Shown: positions 61,170 to 64,000 of the stretch, piece after piece | Layout of the letters: each line of letters starts with the position of its first letter | Numbering within the stretch: position 1 is the first letter of the stretch | Assembly (NCBI RefSeq): GCF_008727735.1 | Contig: NZ_CP044227.1 | Span: forward strand, 2,305,001-2,369,000 | Origin: Flintibacter sp. KGMB00164 | Lineage (GTDB): Bacteria > Bacillota > Clostridia > Oscillospirales > Oscillospiraceae | Length of the DNA stretch: 64,000 nt | Direction of reading: 5' to 3' | Translations under genes and position numbers: made by a program | Notes under the pieces: model-generated | What the model was told of the DNA's origin: nothing | What the model saw: only the letters and a program-made list of their open reading frames with translations | Database searches by the model: none

Positions 61170-64000
61170 ACACCCTGCTGCAATGGTTTATGACCTCGTC
61201 AGTACTCATTTTGGCGGTGCTGGTTCTGCGCCGCCTGCTGGGCGGGCGCATCTCTCCCCGGGTAAAGTATGCCCTGTGGGCGGTAGTGCTACTGCGGCTG
61301 CTGGTGCCCTTCCAGATCCCCATGCCCAACCTGCCCACGGCGGCGGACCTGACTCCGGAGCCTACCTCCCTCACCCAGACCACCATCCCCATTCTGCCCT
61401 CCTCCTACTCCATGGAGGAAGTGGAGGCGGGCCAGGCCCCTAACCTGTATCTCAACGACCAGGGACAGGTCCACACCGCCAACAGCACCGGGACGGTAAA
61501 GCCCTCCGCTGACGGACAGCGGGCGGTGTTTTCCCTGGTATGGCTCTCCCCCGCCCAGCTTCTGCTGGGACTGTGGGGTGCAGGCGCGGTCATCCTCGCC
61601 CTGGTATTGCTGGGCTCCAACCTGCGCTTTTATGCAAAGCTGCGCCGCAGGAGAACTTCTCTGGACCTGGATGACTGCCCACTGCCGGTGTATACCGTGG
61701 AATCGCTGCCCTCCCCCTGCCTGTTTGGGCTCTTCCGCCCCTGCATCTATCTCACACCCCAGTTGACACTAGACTCTCCCACCCGCGCCCATGTTTTGGC
61801 CCATGAGCTGACCCACTACCGCCAAAAGGACCATATCTGGTCCGCCCTGCGGTGTTTGGCTCTGGCACTGCACTGGTATAATCCCCTGGTGTGGCTGGCG
61901 GTGGCATTGTCCAAGCGGGATGGGGAGCTTTCCTGCGATGCCGGGGCAGTCAAGGCCCTGGGGGATGAAGAACGCATCCCCTATGGCCGTACTCTGGTCT
62001 CCCTGGTGGCCCAGCGGAGCCTGCGTCCAGAGGATCTGCTGTCCTGCTCCACCTCCATGGTAGAGGGAAAGGGGAGCATCCAGGAGCGCATCGCCCAGCT
62101 GGTCAAGCACCCGAAGGCCAAAAAGACGGCCCTCGCTGCGGCAGTGGTCCTGCTGGCCCTGGCGGCGGTATTTACCTTTGGAGGCAGAACACAAGACCAA
62201 ACCTCCAGCCGGGAGGAATTTCTCTCCAGCTTGGAGAATGCCCAGTCTGTCAGCCTCTCCCTGCCATCCCTGTCCAGTACCGGCTATGATCCCATCACCG
62301 ACGAGGACTTGCTCACTCAGGTGCGGGAGCTTCTGGGACAAGCGGAGGCCTGGGACCGGGAAAATTCCGTGGACCTTGGTTTTCAGGACTTGGCCTCGTC
62401 CTGCTGTACGGTATTCTTTCTAAATGATAAGGATACAAGCGCTTTCTACCTCTATGCAGGGCAAGGGGGCGACTACGTACTGGCCCGGCTGGATGACTCC
62501 ACCGCCGGCTCCGAACCTTTGGCTGTTCTGCCGGAGGGTACCATCTTCCAGCTGGAGGACTTGTTCAAAACCCAGCTGGGGCGGAACCAATCCACCACTC
62601 GGGTAGAGTACCCGGAATTCAAAAATCAGCTGACCGAGTTGTTCTTGAGTGTGGAGGAATGTGTGCTTCTCAACCAGAGCGAGGACTATGACATGGAAGA
62701 GTGGCTGACCAAATACACCTCCTTCTATGAAATCGTCCACGGCGTTCCTTGGTGGCTGGAGGACGCCCCGGAGGGGTGGTATGCCCGGGCCATGGATGCG
62801 GGAACCTGGTACACCATCATAATACCCGACTCCATCGTCTCTCAGGTCCAGGCCATCTGTCAGGAGCAGGCCCAGTATCCCAGTTTTGATACTGTTTATT
62901 CCGCTCTGGGAAACACTGACACCATCCAATATGCGGCCATGAGTGCCATGAGCTCCCGGGTCGGGATCGACGACCCGGAGGTAATCAAACAGATCACAGA
63001 CCTGCTCCTGAACGATTCGCTGGACATCCCCAATCCCGGCCGAGTGACCATCGGTCAGGAGTTAGGCGTGCTGACCATCCCGGTGGACGAGCAGCGCAAT
63101 CTATCTCTCTGCCTCCAGGAGGTGGAAGAGGGCTGTCTGCTCTCCTGCGCCTGGACCGGCAGCATGTGGTCCTTCGATTCGGACACCCTGCCCGTTCTCT
63201 GGGTCCTTCCATCTGAAACGGCCTATGAGATCTATTCTATCTACGAGGATTGGTACGCCGACCAGCCGCAAACGGCCGGCGCCCCTAGTCGGGACTGGAC
63301 CCATGAGCAGTCCTTTGACCAGCTGGCCCCCGGGGACGAGATTGTAGGTGCTAACCCGGTCGTTGTTCCTTCCGGCGGAGCCGATTTTACTTACTTGATC
63401 AACTACACCCGGACCGGCCTGACTTTGGAGTTCGGCCTGCGGAGTGAGGACGGAACTGAATACCTCCAGCGTGTGGTGGGCGGAGACCTCAGCGGCACCA
63501 TTCCAAACATTCCTGCCGGCAGCTACACCCCCTTTGTACGCAACACAGGGGACTACACCCGGTACCCTATCTATGGAGATGATTCTCAGGATTACGATGC
63601 CACTGGGACCCTCGTTTTTCTTCTGGAAACCCCGCCCAGTTCGGCCAATTCAGGCCTTTTGAACACGATGTCTAACCTTCAGGCTTCAGACATTCAAACC
63701 ATTACCTTTGTAGGCGCTCCTGCCGCAGACAGTTGGGTCCAATCCCTGGATAAAACCGCTCTGGCTGAGCTGATCCGCCAGGCTTCCAAACAGCCGCTCC
63801 TTGCCTCTTCGGAGTACCCCAATGACGAGGCTGGTCTGGATTACGCCCTGTGGAGTCTGGAACTTCGGCTCTCCTCCGGCCAAACCCTGACCCTCATGGC
63901 AGGAAGAGAGAAAAATGTGGTCAGTCTTACCGAAACCGCCCGTTTGACCAACTGCGCGGAGCTCTATGACCTCATACGCGAAGGGGTTGACAGTGGCCAG
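61166..64000 (+). CDS. M56-family (BlaR1-like) membrane metallopeptidase, 3' end outside window
   Basis: Open to the window end, 945 codons. The N-terminal part has about three membrane segments and the zinc-peptidase motif HELTH (VLAHELTHYRQKDHIW); LHWYNPLVWLAVALSKRDGE and SCDAGAV are typical of M56. A last membrane segment lies at about residues 315-335. The remaining 610 or more residues are extracytoplasmic and show no penicillin-binding-protein motif I can see, so the signal is probably not a beta-lactam. Translationally coupled to the BlaI gene. Confidence 0.9.
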   Translation, partial: MNTLLQWFMTSSVLILAVLVLRRLLGGRISPRVKYALWAVVLLRLLVPFQIPMPNLPTAADLTPEPTSLTQTTIPILPSSYSMEEVEAGQAPNLYLNDQGQVHTANSTGTVKPSADGQRAVFSLVWLSPAQLLLGLWGAGAVILALVLLGSNLRFYAKLRRRRTSLDLDDCPLPVYTVESLPSPCLFGLFRPCIYLTPQLTLDSPTRAHVLAHELTHYRQKDHIWSALRCLALALHWYNPLVWLAVALSKRDGELSCDAGAVKALGDEERIPYGRTLVSLVAQRSLRPEDLLSCSTSMVEGKGSIQERIAQLVKHPKAKKTALAAAVVLLALAAVFTFGGRTQDQTSSREEFLSSLENAQSVSLSLPSLSSTGYDPITDEDLLTQVRELLGQAEAWDRENSVDLGFQDLASSCCTVFFLNDKDTSAFYLYAGQGGDYVLARLDDSTAGSEPLAVLPEGTIFQLEDLFKTQLGRNQSTTRVEYPEFKNQLTELFLSVEECVLLNQSEDYDMEEWLTKYTSFYEIVHGVPWWLEDAPEGWYARAMDAGTWYTIIIPDSIVSQVQAICQEQAQYPSFDTVYSALGNTDTIQYAAMSAMSSRVGIDDPEVIKQITDLLLNDSLDIPNPGRVTIGQELGVLTIPVDEQRNLSLCLQEVEEGCLLSCAWTGSMWSFDSDTLPVLWVLPSETAYEIYSIYEDWYADQPQTAGAPSRDWTHEQSFDQLAPGDEIVGANPVVVPSGGADFTYLINYTRTGLTLEFGLRSEDGTEYLQRVVGGDLSGTIPNIPAGSYTPFVRNTGDYTRYPIYGDDSQDYDATGTLVFLLETPPSSANSGLLNTMSNLQASDIQTITFVGAPAADSWVQSLDKTALAELIRQASKQPLLASSEYPNDEAGLDYALWSLELRLSSGQTLTLMAGREKNVVSLTETARLTNCAELYDLIREGVDSGQ

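Overview
The window looks like chromosomal DNA of an endospore-forming, GC-rich Clostridia member, most likely an Oscillospiraceae gut anaerobe of the Flavonifractor/Intestinimonas/Lawsonibacter kind. That placement is an inference from the strong GC bias in third codon positions, the AGGAGG-type ribosome binding sites, the sporulation genes (spoIVB-spo0A, bofA, spoVAC), the SLH-domain surface proteins and the fermentative sugar and peptide genes. I see no rRNA, tRNA, insertion sequence, prophage or CRISPR array. Two genes run off the ends: an Ig-like/SLH surface protein at the left and an M56 (BlaR1-like) membrane peptidase at the right.

Layout. 1-2.5 kb: end of a surface protein and a truncated spoVT/AbrB-like fragment behind a forespore-type promoter. 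2.5-6.7 kb: peptide uptake and hydrolysis operon (OPT transporter, PqqD-like protein, small membrane protein, PepD). 6.7-13.7 kb, minus strand: alpha-galactoside operon (binding protein, two permeases, GH36 alpha-galactosidase, AraC regulator, YesL-like protein), with strong hairpins between the transporter genes. 14.2-16.7 kb: phosphoesterase and an unusual ParB-like/BMP-domain fusion. 17-21 kb: sucrose operon (PfkB kinase, amylosucrase with a long acidic N-terminal extension, LacI regulator) with a LacI-type operator at its promoter. 21-24.4 kb: esterase, malQ and an XRE regulator. 24.5-30.6 kb: ftsH, divergent rlmB, a P-type-ATPase-like protein that lacks the catalytic motifs, and a GNAT gene. 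30.6-33.3 kb: bioY, an SLH protein and the yaaL-bofA pair. 33.4-38 kb: a MerR-RDD membrane fusion with a 19-bp-spaced promoter, serC-serA and a rhomboid. 38-48.6 kb: sirtuin, coiled-coil protein, tex, M19 dipeptidase, AlbA_2 protein, inositol monophosphatase, spoVAC, a GH13 enzyme and ppk1.

48.8-51 kb is the conserved spoIVB-spo0A pair. The spo0A product has Glu (codon GAG) where the phosphorylated Asp of the receiver is expected, plus another acidic-pocket change, and three 0A-box-like heptamers at exact 10-bp steps lie upstream of its promoter. 51-55.2 kb: TSCPD protein, MATE exporter, GntR-ABC exporter operon and a small ORF. 55.3-57.4 kb: an NhaC-family transporter with a cysteine-rich N-terminal segment, preceded by a recognisable lysine riboswitch, which points to lysine transport. 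57.4-64 kb: thioesterase, unknown protein, lipase-like hydrolase, FMN-dependent hydroxyacid oxidase, and a BlaI-M56 pair behind a promoter overlapped by a 9-bp inverted repeat.

The recurring themes are carbohydrate and peptide scavenging, forespore gene expression, and 5' leaders that carry terminator-like hairpins (ftsH, the SLH gene, the TSCPD gene, the lysine riboswitch).
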